From NCBI GenBank assembly GCA_037157565.1, contig JAZHRO010000073.1, positions 93,474,001 through 93,538,000 on the forward strand: 64,000 nucleotides of DNA, given 5' to 3'. How positions within the stretch are numbered: the stretch's first letter is position 1; each line of letters opens with the position of its first letter. Positions 55,524 to 64,000 of the stretch are shown in pieces. The DNA comes from Thalassia testudinum (taxonomy: Eukaryota; Streptophyta; Magnoliopsida; Alismatales; Hydrocharitaceae). Below the pieces are notes generated by a model, which had not been told where the DNA came from, did not search any database, and saw only the letters and a list, made by a program, of their open reading frames with translations. A program made the position numbers and the translations under genes.

Positions 55524-56427
55524 CGTGGACACCAACCGGCTGCTGACCAGGCCGCTGGAACTGGTTCATGGATGCGGCATTCATCGAGTTCTTCGCTAAT
55601 GATTCAAATAGCTCAAATGCACTATTCTCGTCTTTTGCGAGGAAATTCCTGCCATTAGATGCATCGGCCAGATACCAACGTGTGTCATCAAGCCCATGGT
55701 AAATGATCTGAGCCAAGTGCCATCTGGGTATACCATGGTGCGGGCATTTCCGGAGAAGGTCGTGAAATCTGTTGCAAGCTTCATGTAACTTCTCCCCAGC
55801 TCCCTGGGAGAAAGTCGTGATTGCGCGCCGCATTACGTTTGTTCGACCGATTGGGAAGAACTTTTGCAGGAATTCACGTCATAATTCTAGCTAGGTTCCA
55901 ATCAGCTTCCCAATGGTCTTAAACCAGTATGAAGCTTTGTCCCTCAGAGAGAATGGGAAAAGCTTCATTAGAACAATCCTGAGATCGATATTCCTGGGTC
56001 GAATCGTTTCAGCGAGTCGACTCAGGTCCTCAAGGTGCTGGAACGGATCTTCGCTTGAGTTCCCATAGAAATGAGTGCTGATCAACCCAATCACATTGGG
56101 CTTGAGCTCAAACGTGTCTCCGCTTACAGGAATTCTGACTAGTGGTGCGACGATTTGTGCGGCTAGGTCGTAGAAATCCTGCAGCTGTTCTCCTCGTGGT
56201 GGGTGCTGCATCCTGTCAAGCATCGTTAAGATGCAATCCATGCTCTGCCGATGTTGCTCCTCGGATTCGACTACTCGGGCTTCCAGATGAGCCATCGGGT
56301 CCAGATTCTCTATATCCTTACCTGGTCTACAACCAGGTCCAGGATTAGCCATGGTGGCTCTAGGAGTAGAAGTAGGGGGAGAAGATGGTCCCGACGAGGT
56401 ACTAGCCTCCTTGGGAGTGGCTCCCAA
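55524..56427 (-). pseudogene. Element E gag, N-terminal part
   Basis: Possible start M-G-A-T-P-K-E at 56427. The gag core follows: E-L-K-P-N-V-I-G-L-I-S, E-D-P-F-Q-H-L-E-D-L, F-P-F-S-L-R-D-K-A-S-Y-W-F. Two stops near 55895 break it where Trp and Glu-type residues are usual. It resumes with F-L-Q-K-F-F-P-I-G-R, H-E-A-C-N-R-F-H-D-L-L-R-K-C-P-H-H and E-N-S-A-F-E-L-F-E-S-L. At 55524 it meets the AGCCT duplication of A-outer and continues at 19673. It does not show the M-F-G-R-R-S start of B and C. Confidence 0.84.
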
Positions 56428-57908
56428 GGTCCAACCAAGTGAGGTCTAAGTGACCTCCTTCCTCGCATACACCACCCAACCCTGGGTTGATGTAGCCAAG
56501 CAAGACAAGGCTAAGGCCTTGTCAATCAAGTGGTCCTTATGAATCGGATGACCAGATTTTTCGTTTTAGGTTTTAATTCCTGAAGAAATTTGTCGTACAA
56601 CCGACTGAAAGAGATTCCCACCTCTTTGCTAACCCAACCAATAGGTTGAAACCACCCAGTAGTATGACAACGAATTGGGATTTTATTTCGTGTTTTAAAA
56701 ATTATTTTAGCCCGTTTTCTTCAGTAGGGTTTTCTCTTGGTGAGTGGCCCACAAGGTGACCAAGCTCATCGGCTAAGTTCTAGACTTGATTAAGTCTAGG
56801 TTAGCTTAAGTGTGGTCTCTAAATTGTAGCCTAAAGATTTACCCTAAGGTTCATGCGCTTCTAGGGTTTTGTTCTGTTTTAGCAGACCACAAAAGTAAGG
56901 CTCGTTCTCAGACAACACTTGGAATCCAATTAACTTGAAATTTTGCGAGAAGATTCCTTTTTCAATTAGCTTTCTAGATAATATCTTTTTTGAGATTTTT
57001 ACTATTTCAACTGAATTTTTAGGGATTTTTGAATGTCTGGGGGTCAGATCTGGAATTTTGACCCCTAGTTGGTTTTTTGCTTTGAAACAGTATCAAATGA
57101 CCTTAAAAAATCTGGGAAAAATATGGAAAATTACTTTTTTAGTCAATGAGATCAGCTTTCAAACCCCACCATTTTTAGTCAAAACAGATTCACGGATTGC
57201 TCGAAATTACTTTTTGAAATTTGAAAAATCTTGAATCTGGGTTAGTCTAACCCCCGTGCACTTCACGAATTTTTAAAAATTTTATACTTGGAATTTTTCC
57301 AAAAGAATGGTGGCGTTTGAAAGATGGTTTGAAAATGAAGGTTTAGCCCAAATTTAAGAATTTTTTGCTCACTAATTTTTCAGCAATCGAATTTTTAAAT
57401 CAGACTTTGAAATCTGGCTGAAAATCAGAAGATGGTGGAAAAGTTTTTAAAAAGGGTTTGGGTTTGAAATCCAAGCTTTCCACCAAAAACTGTTTTTATT
57501 TTAAAACTTTTGTAATTTTTTTTTTCAAAAAGAATTTTTCAAAGGCTTCAAAGAAAATATCTCTTTTTTTTTTGCTTTTTTCGAACTAACCTAGGATTTA
57601 AAAGGAAACCTAATCTAGATTTTTTTTCAAATTTTTTTTTTATTTTTTTATTTTTTTTATTTTTCACAAGATTGAATAAAGATTTTTCTTTTTCAAAGGA
57701 ACTTGCAGAAAGTAAATCTACTCCTAGGATTCAAAAAGGAAACCTAATCTAAAGGGGAGATGATGTGCACCTGATTTTTTCTTTGCTGCGCTTGTTGTGT
57801 GCGTAGATCCCATTTTTCTTCCGTGTTGTCTTGCACATCAAAAACAAAGTAGAGAGAGATTTTTCAGTGATAGTGTAAAAGATCAAAATCAAAGAAAACG
57901 ATGTTGCC
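56428..57908 (-). other. 5' leader of element E
   Basis: 1.5 kb without a convincing gene. From about 57480 to 57690 it has long T and A runs. Apparent frames are Phe-rich artefacts. Confidence 0.68.
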
Positions 57909-57926
57909 TCCCCAGCAACGGCGCCA
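57909..57926 (-). promoter_or_regulatory. Primer-binding site of element E (tRNA-Asp)
   Basis: Plus strand TCCCCAGCAACGGCGCCA, 17 of 18 positions as tRNA-Asp; the best-kept PBS here although E is older than A, B and C. Confidence 0.9.
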
Positions 57927-58741
57927 TTCGTTGTAAGCGTAGAGTGCGTTTTGATAGGGAAACATCATAGTATAGTGCACAATACGATCAAACAAAAATA
58001 TTTAATAAAAGATAACAAGACTTGAGTCCCGGTCATTCGTCCCTGGGAGACGTTTATTTTACTTTTGAATTCGATCTTTTACCGCTCTACTTTATTTAGA
58101 ATTGCATGCCGGTTCATGATTATTACGTATTTAAGTACGACATGCTTAGTTTCAAGAACATCAGGAATTAAAAACATGCAATATTAATCACACAAAAGAT
58201 ATTGCAATGAGCTCATGGTGATTCTCAACACATAGACATATATATATAGAAAATATATTTTTCATTCATTCATTTGTAGAGTGTTTGCAACATGAAACGT
58301 AGAGGAAAGCTTGTACAGAAATGCTTAAAATGTAAATCTAGCTACCAAAAAACGATCGTATACAGGAATCTACGGGGGAATTTTGCATGCATCATTGGGG
58401 GAGAATAAGGGCTACACTACTAAGAAGTAATTAAAAGCAGTAAATGTGAAAAGCTAGCTACTAATCTATCAGAAGTGAGGGCATTTGGAGGTTGTCTCCG
58501 ATGGCCTTGGAGTGGTAGGGAGGAGAATGAGGGGCGGCCAATGGAGCTTAGGCCGACCCTTGGAGAGAGTTTGGAGGAGTGATCCAGAATCCTGGCATGG
58601 TGTCCTTCATGGTGGTGCTCAGCTCGTGGAGATGGAGTGGAGAGGGTGGTGGCTAGCCTAAGTGGAGGTGGATGGAGCCAAGCAAGTATGGCCAAAAAGT
58701 TGATTGAAGCCAATGAATGTGGATGGGTGCAAATGGTCACC

Positions 58742-58908
58742 CCTTAGGTCTTTTTATTGACCTAAGGGATTCTCTCTAGAGAAGTGTGGAACTCTCTAGA
58801 GAGAGCCCAAGAGTGGCCGGCCAAGAGAGGATAGAAGTGGTTCTTAGATCCACAATTTGTGGATCTAAGAATTGAATGCCTCTTGGTTGCTAAATTTGGC
58901 AACCAAGA
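58742..58908. repeat. Hairpin cluster 1 in E LTR
   Basis: CCCTTAGGTC/GACCTAAGGG (58742-58769), CTCTCTAGAG/CTCTAGAGAG (58773-58804), TTCTTAGATCCACAA and its exact reverse complement around one T (58841-58871), and TCTTGGTTGC/GCAACCAAGA (58881-58908). All arms are exact. Confidence 0.85.
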
Positions 58909-59092
58909 ATTGGCGCCACTTCAAGAGGGTTCTAGAGAACTCTAGAGAAGTGTGGGTGCGTGAATGGGTGTGTGTGTGTGTGTGTGTGGTCGTACCCTAG
59001 GTGTTTAAGAGGTCTAGGTTAGGTCCGAAGGGGTTTAGGTAGGTGTATACCTTGAATTAGGGTTGCATACCCTAATCGCTAAGGGGAAATTG

Positions 59093-59317
59093 CAATTAAA
59101 CTTAACCTAAGTTTAATTGAATGAGTGTAAACCTAATTGAGAGTGAAATAACTCAATTAGGTTGGATTTAGGTCAATTGGACTCTCACTAAGTCCAATTG
59201 AACTTGTGTGGGTTGAGATTTGAGCTCAATTGGACTCAATGAGTCCAATTGACTTAGGTGAAGGTAATTGACTTTGATCTAAGTCAATTGGGTTTGGTGA
59301 GGACCTAATTAGGTCCT
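59093..59317. repeat. Hairpin cluster 2 in E LTR: six perfect inverted repeats
   Basis: Arms at 59093-59104/59108-59119, 59131-59141/59152-59162, 59174-59183/59191-59200, 59226-59237/59241-59252, 59246-59257/59279-59290, and a continuous palindrome AGGACCTAATTAGGTCCT at 59300-59317. Most are built on CAATTGGACT or CAATTGACTT. Confidence 0.88.
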
Positions 59318-59571
59318 TAGGTAGGTCTAGAGGTGATGTACTAGGGTTAGGATACCTTAATTTAGGTTCCTTTGGGGTTGGGATTAGGTCTAGGGAGCTA
59401 GAAATCCAAGATCAAGGCTTGAATCTCAAAACAGGGGCTAGAGACTAGTTCTTGACATCCAAAAACATGATCAGATGACTTATACTCAAATATCAGAAGT
59501 CCAGACTTCAGTTCTGGATGTCCAATCTGAGTCAGGGGGAATTCTAGGTTCTATTTTGGGTATTTTGCAGA

Positions 59572-59607
59572 AATTGGATGTCTGACAAAGTGTCTAGACA
59601 TCCAATT
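59572..59607. repeat. AATTGGATGTCT inverted repeat in E LTR
   Basis: Exact 12-bp arms at 59572-59583 and 59596-59607. GGATGTCC/GACGTCC-like motifs recur at about 59513, 59661 and 59686. Confidence 0.82.
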
Positions 59608-60150
59608 ACTCTGTAGAAGTGGGTTTGAGGTGTGCGGGAGATGACTAAGGGTTTTAGACGTCCTATAACTTATCTGGATGTCCAAATAAGGGTTGGAATT
59701 AGGGTTTTGGGCCTTCCTAGGGTGCTATGACCTAGTCTAATGGTGGCTAAGGCTTGGGGGTGGCCTCTAGGCTATTCTAGGGCTAGGATGGACCTAAGCT
59801 CTTCACATTTTACTGCTTAATTCCTACTTAATAGAATAGGAAACCTTAACTCCCATACATCATTATTCCTACATCTAATCTAAGCCTTCTGCTCCAGCTG
59901 TGCTGCAACTCCCGTTATTCCTGATCCATCTTTAGATCCTGCTCTAGATCTAGCTACAGATCTAGCTCCTAATCAGCTTATTGCCTGAAATTGACATAAT
60001 GCAATTAATGAGCATATTATAACATTATTTTATGTATAGCTAGAGTAAAGCAGTAAAGATGCAGATAATGCTTATGCATGCATGACTAGTCCTAACTTAT
60101 GCTAAGTCGTAGCCTAATCTGGGTCAATTAAGACCTATGATTGTTGTACA

Positions 60151-61255
60151 ATCACACTGCTGTTTGGGATGGTGATTATAGGAGTGGAGGTCAGCCTCTC
60201 CTTCAGCTCCTGGAAACAAGACTTACACTCGTCTATCCAGTTGAAGGGCACATCCTTCTGGTTCAGCTGAGTCATAGGACGTGCGATTTGTGAGAACCCT
60301 CAAATAAACTGCCTGTAGTAACCAGGTAGCCCCAGGAAACTGCGAATCTCCATCACTATACGTGGCCTCTCCCACCTGAGTATGGATTCAACCTTGGTTG
60401 GATCCATAGCCAGCCCATCTCCTAAGATCACATGGCCTAAGAAGGAAACCTATCCCATCCAGAACTCGCACTTGCTGTATTTGGCATACAGCTTGTGCCA
60501 TCTCAGTGTTTAAGACCATGTGGAGATGTTGTCCATGTTGTGCTTGATCTCGGGAGTAGACGAGTACGTCGTCAATAAAAACCATCATGAACTGATCCAG
60601 GTATGGTCGGAAGACATGGTTCATCAGGTCCATGAAAGCAGCAGGGGCATTGGTCAGTACAAACGGCATCACCAAGAACTCGTAGTGACCATACCGCGTG
60701 CAAATGTCTTGGAGACGTCGGTCTCCCTGATCCTCAACTGATGATAGCTCGAACTTAGATCTACCTTTGAAAATACTGTGGCATCTCTCAGTTGATTGAA
60801 GAGATCATTGATGCGAGGCAGTGGGTACTTGTTCTTAATGGTGACCTGGTTCAACTGTCTATAGTCGACGCACAGCCGAAGAGCACCATTCTTCTTCTTC
60901 ACAAATAGAATAGGGGCTCCCATGGGGAGGCACTGGGCCTGATGAAGCCCTTCTTTAACAGGTCCTGTAACTATGACTTGAGCTCTCGTAGCTCAAGCGG
61001 GGCCATCCGGTACGATGCAATAGAAATGGGGCCAGTCCCCGGTATTAGTGAGATCTCAAACTCGATCTCACGCTCAGGTGGTAGTCCTGGCAGTTCCTCT
61101 GGAAAGACATTGGGGTACTCATGGACTACCAGAATACTCTGTAAATTGATCATGGTGCTAGGCTCTGCCATGACACAAGCGAGGAAGCCCTCGCACCCCT
61201 GGCTCAGTAGCTTCGCAACCCGAAGCGCAGAAATGCACCTGAATCCTTCGTTCAC
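60151..61255 (-). pseudogene. Element D reverse transcriptase, broken
   Basis: Pieces 61255-60971, 60923-60669 and 60675-60388 carry [52 protein letters not shown], and the catalytic F-I-D-D-V-L-V-Y-S with F-I-D-D at 60568-60579. Stops and frameshifts lie near 60970, 60670 and 60500. The thumb continues, with a stop, to E-R-L-T-S-T-P-I-I-T-I-P at about 60160, which is the RT/RNase H border where E begins. Confidence 0.87.
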
Positions 61256-61258
61256 TAG

Positions 61259-61705
61259 CTATCCGTCGAACTCGAAGGGAGGCAACTCCGGTATGGAGAA
61301 AATGATCTTCCTCCCAAAGCAGTCCACTAGGGCATGGTAGGTAGCCAGCCAGTACATCCCTAGGATTACACCGAAATCCTCAATCGGGATCATGATTAGG
61401 TTAATCTGGAGACCATGTCCCCCTATCGTGACGTCGCAGTAAGTGAAAACATCCTCAGCGATGAACACCTATCCACTTGAGCCTCTAATCAGGAATGGCT
61501 CCTCTAAAAGGACACTGCTTGACCCCAAGTTGACAGCAAAATCCGTAGAAATAAACGAGTGCGTGGCACCAGAATCGAAAAGTGTGTAAACGAGTCTGCC
61601 AGAAACTGTAACCATACTTGCCACTACGGAGCCTGAAATTCTAGCATCTCCATGAGTCAGGGCGTTAATACACCCCTCATCGCTCGGTGTAGAAGAAGCA
61701 GCCAT
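61259..61705 (-). pseudogene. Element D aspartic protease
   Basis: Two in-line pieces. 61705-61469 has L-V-Y-T-L-F-D-S-G-A-T-H-S-F-I-S, the retropepsin active site D-S-G-A. 61468-61259 has V-I-L-G-M-Y-W-L-A-T-Y-H-A-L-V-D-C, the second conserved block. A stop between them (61469-61471) breaks the frame. It is of the chromovirus type, distinct from the D-L-G-A type of the Athila elements. Upstream lies the zinc knuckle of Gag. Confidence 0.85.
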
Positions 61706-61846
61706 GCTCTGGGTCGGGCGAGAAGTAGTTGGCCGGTGCCCTCATTGTGACTGCTGTCCTCCTCCTCAGGCTTGGTAACAGCGGCTGCCAGATCGGCCTC
61801 CAGTGCTTGGTGCTAGGAGAGTCTACTGTGCTCTGGCCTTGGATGG

Positions 61847-61888
61847 GCAGTCCCTCCATATGTGGTCTGACTGGCCACATTGGTAGCA
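61847..61888 (-). pseudogene. Element D Gag CCHC zinc knuckle
   Basis: C-Y-Q-C-G-Q-S-D-H-I-W-R-D-C fits C-x2-C-x4-H-x4-C exactly. It would bind RNA in the nucleocapsid. The surrounding stretch 61706-62065 has several stops. Confidence 0.87.
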
Positions 61889-62065
61889 GAGGGAAAGGCG
61901 ACCTCTTCCCTTAGTCTGCTGCCCCCGCTGGAGGCTAGGCGGGGGTCTGCTGCAGTTGGCGGGTCCTTGTCTGGGGCCCTCAAAGGTCCCTGGTGTACCC
62001 GCAGAATGGGACGGTTCCCCTGCTAGTGCCGTGTGCCTCCTCTCGCGGTAGCCCTATGAGTGCTG

Positions 62066-62989
62066 CTAGTAGGGCCTCTTCCGTCCTCCCCCATTGACGT
62101 CTCGCACAAACAGGTTGGACTCCTCGTAGGTCACGGCAGCCTCGACCACATGGTAGAAGGTAGGCAACTTCAGGGGCTTTACATACCCATTAATGGCAGG
62201 TCGGAGGCCCTCAGTGAACCTCCACAGGTGCTCCTCCTTGGTAGATGTAGCTATCAGGGCGAAGCGTGATACCTCCAGGAAAAGCATATGGTACACGCTA
62301 ACCATCATCGTCCCCTGACGAAGAGTGTGGAACTCTCGCCTCCTCTGATCCTGCTAGGCCTGTGGGAAGTACTGCTCGCAGAAGAGTGAGACAAACTGGT
62401 CCCACGCCAACTCTCCCTCCTCCTGTCCTCAGACCGCCCTCCACCACCTGTGGGTTGCACACTCCAGCTGAGACGTGGCGAAGGCCACGCGGCACTCTAC
62501 AGGAGGATGAAGTGTGTCGAAGATCTTCTCCATCTACTCCAGCCAGTCCTCAGCCTCAGACGGGCTCTCCTCCCCCCTGAAGGAAGGGGGCTTCAGCTTC
62601 CTGAACTGGTTGAAAATCTCATGGTGGAGCCACAATGGGGGGATAGGTGCAGCTCCAGGAAAAATGGACTCATTCCTTGAAGTGTCTGAAGAAAGTGGGG
62701 GTGGTGGAGGATCACCCCCTCCCCCTCTAGCTCGTCCAGTGTCATGGCGGCTAGCCTGTCGCACGGAGGACTCCCCCTCCGCATCCCTAAGAAAAGGCGG
62801 CTGAGGAGGAGGCTGCTGGAGCTCCTCCCATATGAGATCTCGGATCAGTTGGGTAAGGTCCGAGGCCTGAATGCTCGGAAGGAGGGGTGGACCAGCCCCG
62901 TCCTCGGCCCTCGCTCGCCCTCCCCTACGGCCACACCCATGGCCACGACCACGTCCGCGGCCCACCTCAAGAGCTCCTTGATGAGGCAT
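62066..62989 (-). pseudogene. Element D gag, broken
   Basis: A likely start at 62989 gives M-P-H-Q-G-A-L-E-V followed by an Arg/Gly-rich stretch; a Met further upstream at 63097 is also open. The frame to 62534 includes F-R-K-L-K-P-P-S-F-R-G-E-E. Stops follow at about 62532 (TGG to TAG), 62430 (CGA to TGA) and 62352 (CAG to TAG), with W-D-Q-F-V-S-L-F-C-E-Q-Y-F-P between them. The last piece is 62308-62066. These are core features of a Ty3-type gag. Confidence 0.83.
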
Positions 62990-63160
62990 CTCCTGCACGG
63001 AGATCGAAGAGGAGAAGGAACTGTCGGTGACTGTTTCATTACAAAGGAGAGGTAAGACTTGGAAGGGACAACCAAAAGGAAACGATGTGATGGCCATTCT
63101 AGCTACATGTACGACATGGTTATTTCCAGACCATTCGGTTCATTTCTCGGGACAACCTTG

Positions 63161-63171
63161 CTCTGATACCA
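63161..63171 (-). promoter_or_regulatory. Primer-binding site of element D (initiator tRNA-Met)
   Basis: Minus strand TGGTATCAGAG, the usual initiator-Met PBS, 3 nt from the LTR. Confidence 0.9.
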
Positions 63172-63174
63172 TCT

Positions 63175-64000
63175 TGTCATGGCCCATTCTCGGCTCCCTA
63201 CAGAACCCGAGAATGGGTCACCTCGACAAACCCCAAGACCCAGTCATCCAGCGAGAAATAACCGAATATACATTCATTCCACAACCACACAAGTAATGTA
63301 ACTAAGCAGCAGAAATAAAAGCTAACAGTAAAGCAAGAGAATAGCAATTACCATAAGATTACAGGCCATCACAATAGAACTAGTACAGTATGATTGGAAT
63401 ACATGAACTACAGAAACTCACTACAACACTAGTAGAAGGAAACTACAACGGGGCTCGACTAGGCCCAGCACCCTCAGCAGCCGGTGGTTCTGGCTGCTCA
63501 AATCCCTAACCTGTACAAGGTTATAACATCTAGAGTCAGCTAACGCTGAGTAGAGTGGTGGTTACACATGTTATGTTACTTAACAAGTATCTTAAAAATA
63601 ATCATCTTCCTGTTCTAGTTATCTTATTACGTGTTGTTGATTTGAGTATTCTAATCTGGTTCCATTATATTTCTCAATCTTCCTGTTCCCTAAGGGAATG
63701 ATCTTGCTTTTAGTTTTCCCGCGATGCAAAATGTTCACGTGGCACTCTCCTAGCCGGGAGAGTCCCACGTGGTAGTCCTACACTCGGTCTACTACCCCGA
63801 GGTCACGGTCGCGATGTAGCGGTGACTATGGCACATGTGATAAGCACACGGGTGGATACCTCGCACTGGCACGTGGTCAGTCGTTTCTACTAGCAAGTAC
63901 ACCCAAACTTACAACACGGAACAACATAGGACCTTGCCCTCTCAGAACAGGGGTCTCACCCCTCACAATACGCGTACCCTCGTTTGACTATCTTGGTTTG
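63175..64000 (-). repeat. 5' LTR of element D, partial
   Basis: Starts TGTCATGGCCC on the plus strand directly after the PBS and runs off the window. No gene was seen. Confidence 0.82.

Larger units (their letters stand above)
1..60150 (-). mobile_element. Element E: Athila-type Ty3/gypsy retrotransposon, 5' LTR to integrase tail, split by two insertions
   Basis: E reads on the minus strand. Its 5' LTR is 57932-60150, PBS 57909-57926, gag 56427-55524 then 19673-18601, a protease remnant 18600-17883, RT 17842-17572 then 3184-2326, RNase H 2330-1753 and integrase 1745-590. The gaps are element A-outer (19679-55518) in gag and element C (3185-17570) in RT; protein similarity continues across both. 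About 9.9 kb of E itself is present and its 3' LTR lies beyond position 1. The right end is set by loss of LTR-like sequence and resumption of element D coding at about 60151. Athila membership follows from the tRNA-Asp PBS and the gag, PR and RT motifs. Every coding part carries lesions, so E is dead. Confidence 0.88.
57932..60150 (-). repeat. 5' LTR of element E
   Basis: Lies between the PBS and element D coding, about 2.2 kb, with TGTAAGCG at the left and GTTGTACA at the right (TG...CA). The partner LTR is off the window, so the ends rest on the PBS, the terminal dinucleotides and the D frame. It holds a (TG)n run at 58968-58988 and many inverted repeats. Confidence 0.8.
60151..64000 (-). 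mobile_element. Element D: chromovirus-like Ty3/gypsy retrotransposon, 5' part
   Basis: Minus strand: 5' LTR from 63175 past the window end, PBS 63161-63171 (initiator Met), gag, zinc knuckle, protease and RT up to 60151, where E interrupts it. It differs from the Athila elements in PBS, in an arginine/glycine-rich Gag start and in F-I-D-D RT. The RT sequence is of the type seen in the Tekay/Del and Reina chromoviruses, but the chromodomain lies outside the window, so the lineage is not proven. Confidence 0.85.

Noticed and set aside
57480..57690. Poly(A)/(T) runs as a LINE or SINE tail
   Set aside because: No LINE domain or target duplication flanks them; they look like part of the E leader.
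58968..58988. (TG)n run as a telomere or Z-DNA element
   Set aside because: An ordinary short microsatellite inside the E LTR, with no telomere-type repeat.
1..64000. CRISPR array, bacterial operon or defence system
   Set aside because: No regular spaced repeats, ribosome binding sites or bacterial genes; all recognised proteins are LTR retrotransposon products.

Overview
This window is plant nuclear DNA made almost entirely of LTR retrotransposons. I found no host gene, rRNA gene, intact tRNA gene or CRISPR array. The organism is most likely a flowering plant with a large, repeat-rich genome. Five insertions belong to the Athila lineage of Ty3/gypsy (OTA clade): their primer-binding sites match plant tRNA-Asp, their Gag carries the N-P-[FY]-S-x-T-Y-N-x-G-W block, their proteases read L-L-D-L-G-[AS] and I-L-G-R-P-F-L-A-T, and their RTs carry F-M-D-D. 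A sixth is a chromovirus-like Ty3/gypsy element with an initiator-Met primer site and F-I-D-D. The species cannot be named from the sequence.

The elements form a nest five levels deep. Level 1 is element D (60151-64000 in this window, minus strand), whose RT/RNase H region was hit by element E. Level 2 is E (1-60150, minus; its 3' end lies left of the window), with its 5' LTR at 57932-60150. E was hit twice: C (3185-17570, minus) landed in E's RT, and A-outer (19679-55518, minus) landed in E's gag. Level 4 is B (22857-47766, plus), inside the integrase of A-outer. Level 5 is A-inner (31062-42350, minus), inside B between RNase H and integrase, and of the same family as A-outer. Reading frames resume across each junction, and 5-bp target duplications are visible for A-outer (AGCCT/AGCCT), B (ACCAT/ACCAT), A-inner (CTGAT/CTAAT) and probably C (AACAA/ATCAA).

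Each Athila-type element runs LTR, tRNA-Asp PBS, 0.9-1.5 kb leader, gag, protease, RT, RNase H, integrase, then (where it lies inside the window) a 1.1-1.6 kb non-coding tail, polypurine tract and LTR. No env-like gene is visible. All coding regions are broken by stops and frameshifts. The best preserved are the RNase H-integrase of A-inner (33992-35935), the RT-RNase H of A-outer (48220-49917), and the proteases of C (11472-12656) and B (28449-29396).

The most interesting signals are non-coding: (1) perfect palindromes with GACGTC cores in the transcribed leaders of the A and B LTRs; (2) a dense array of perfect inverted repeats in the E LTR; (3) three tandem ~38-nt boxes in the 3' tail shared by families A and B in the same element orientation; (4) a second polypurine motif just after integrase in all four Athila-type families; (5) a frameshift shared by both A copies. 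I found no discrete new enzyme system.
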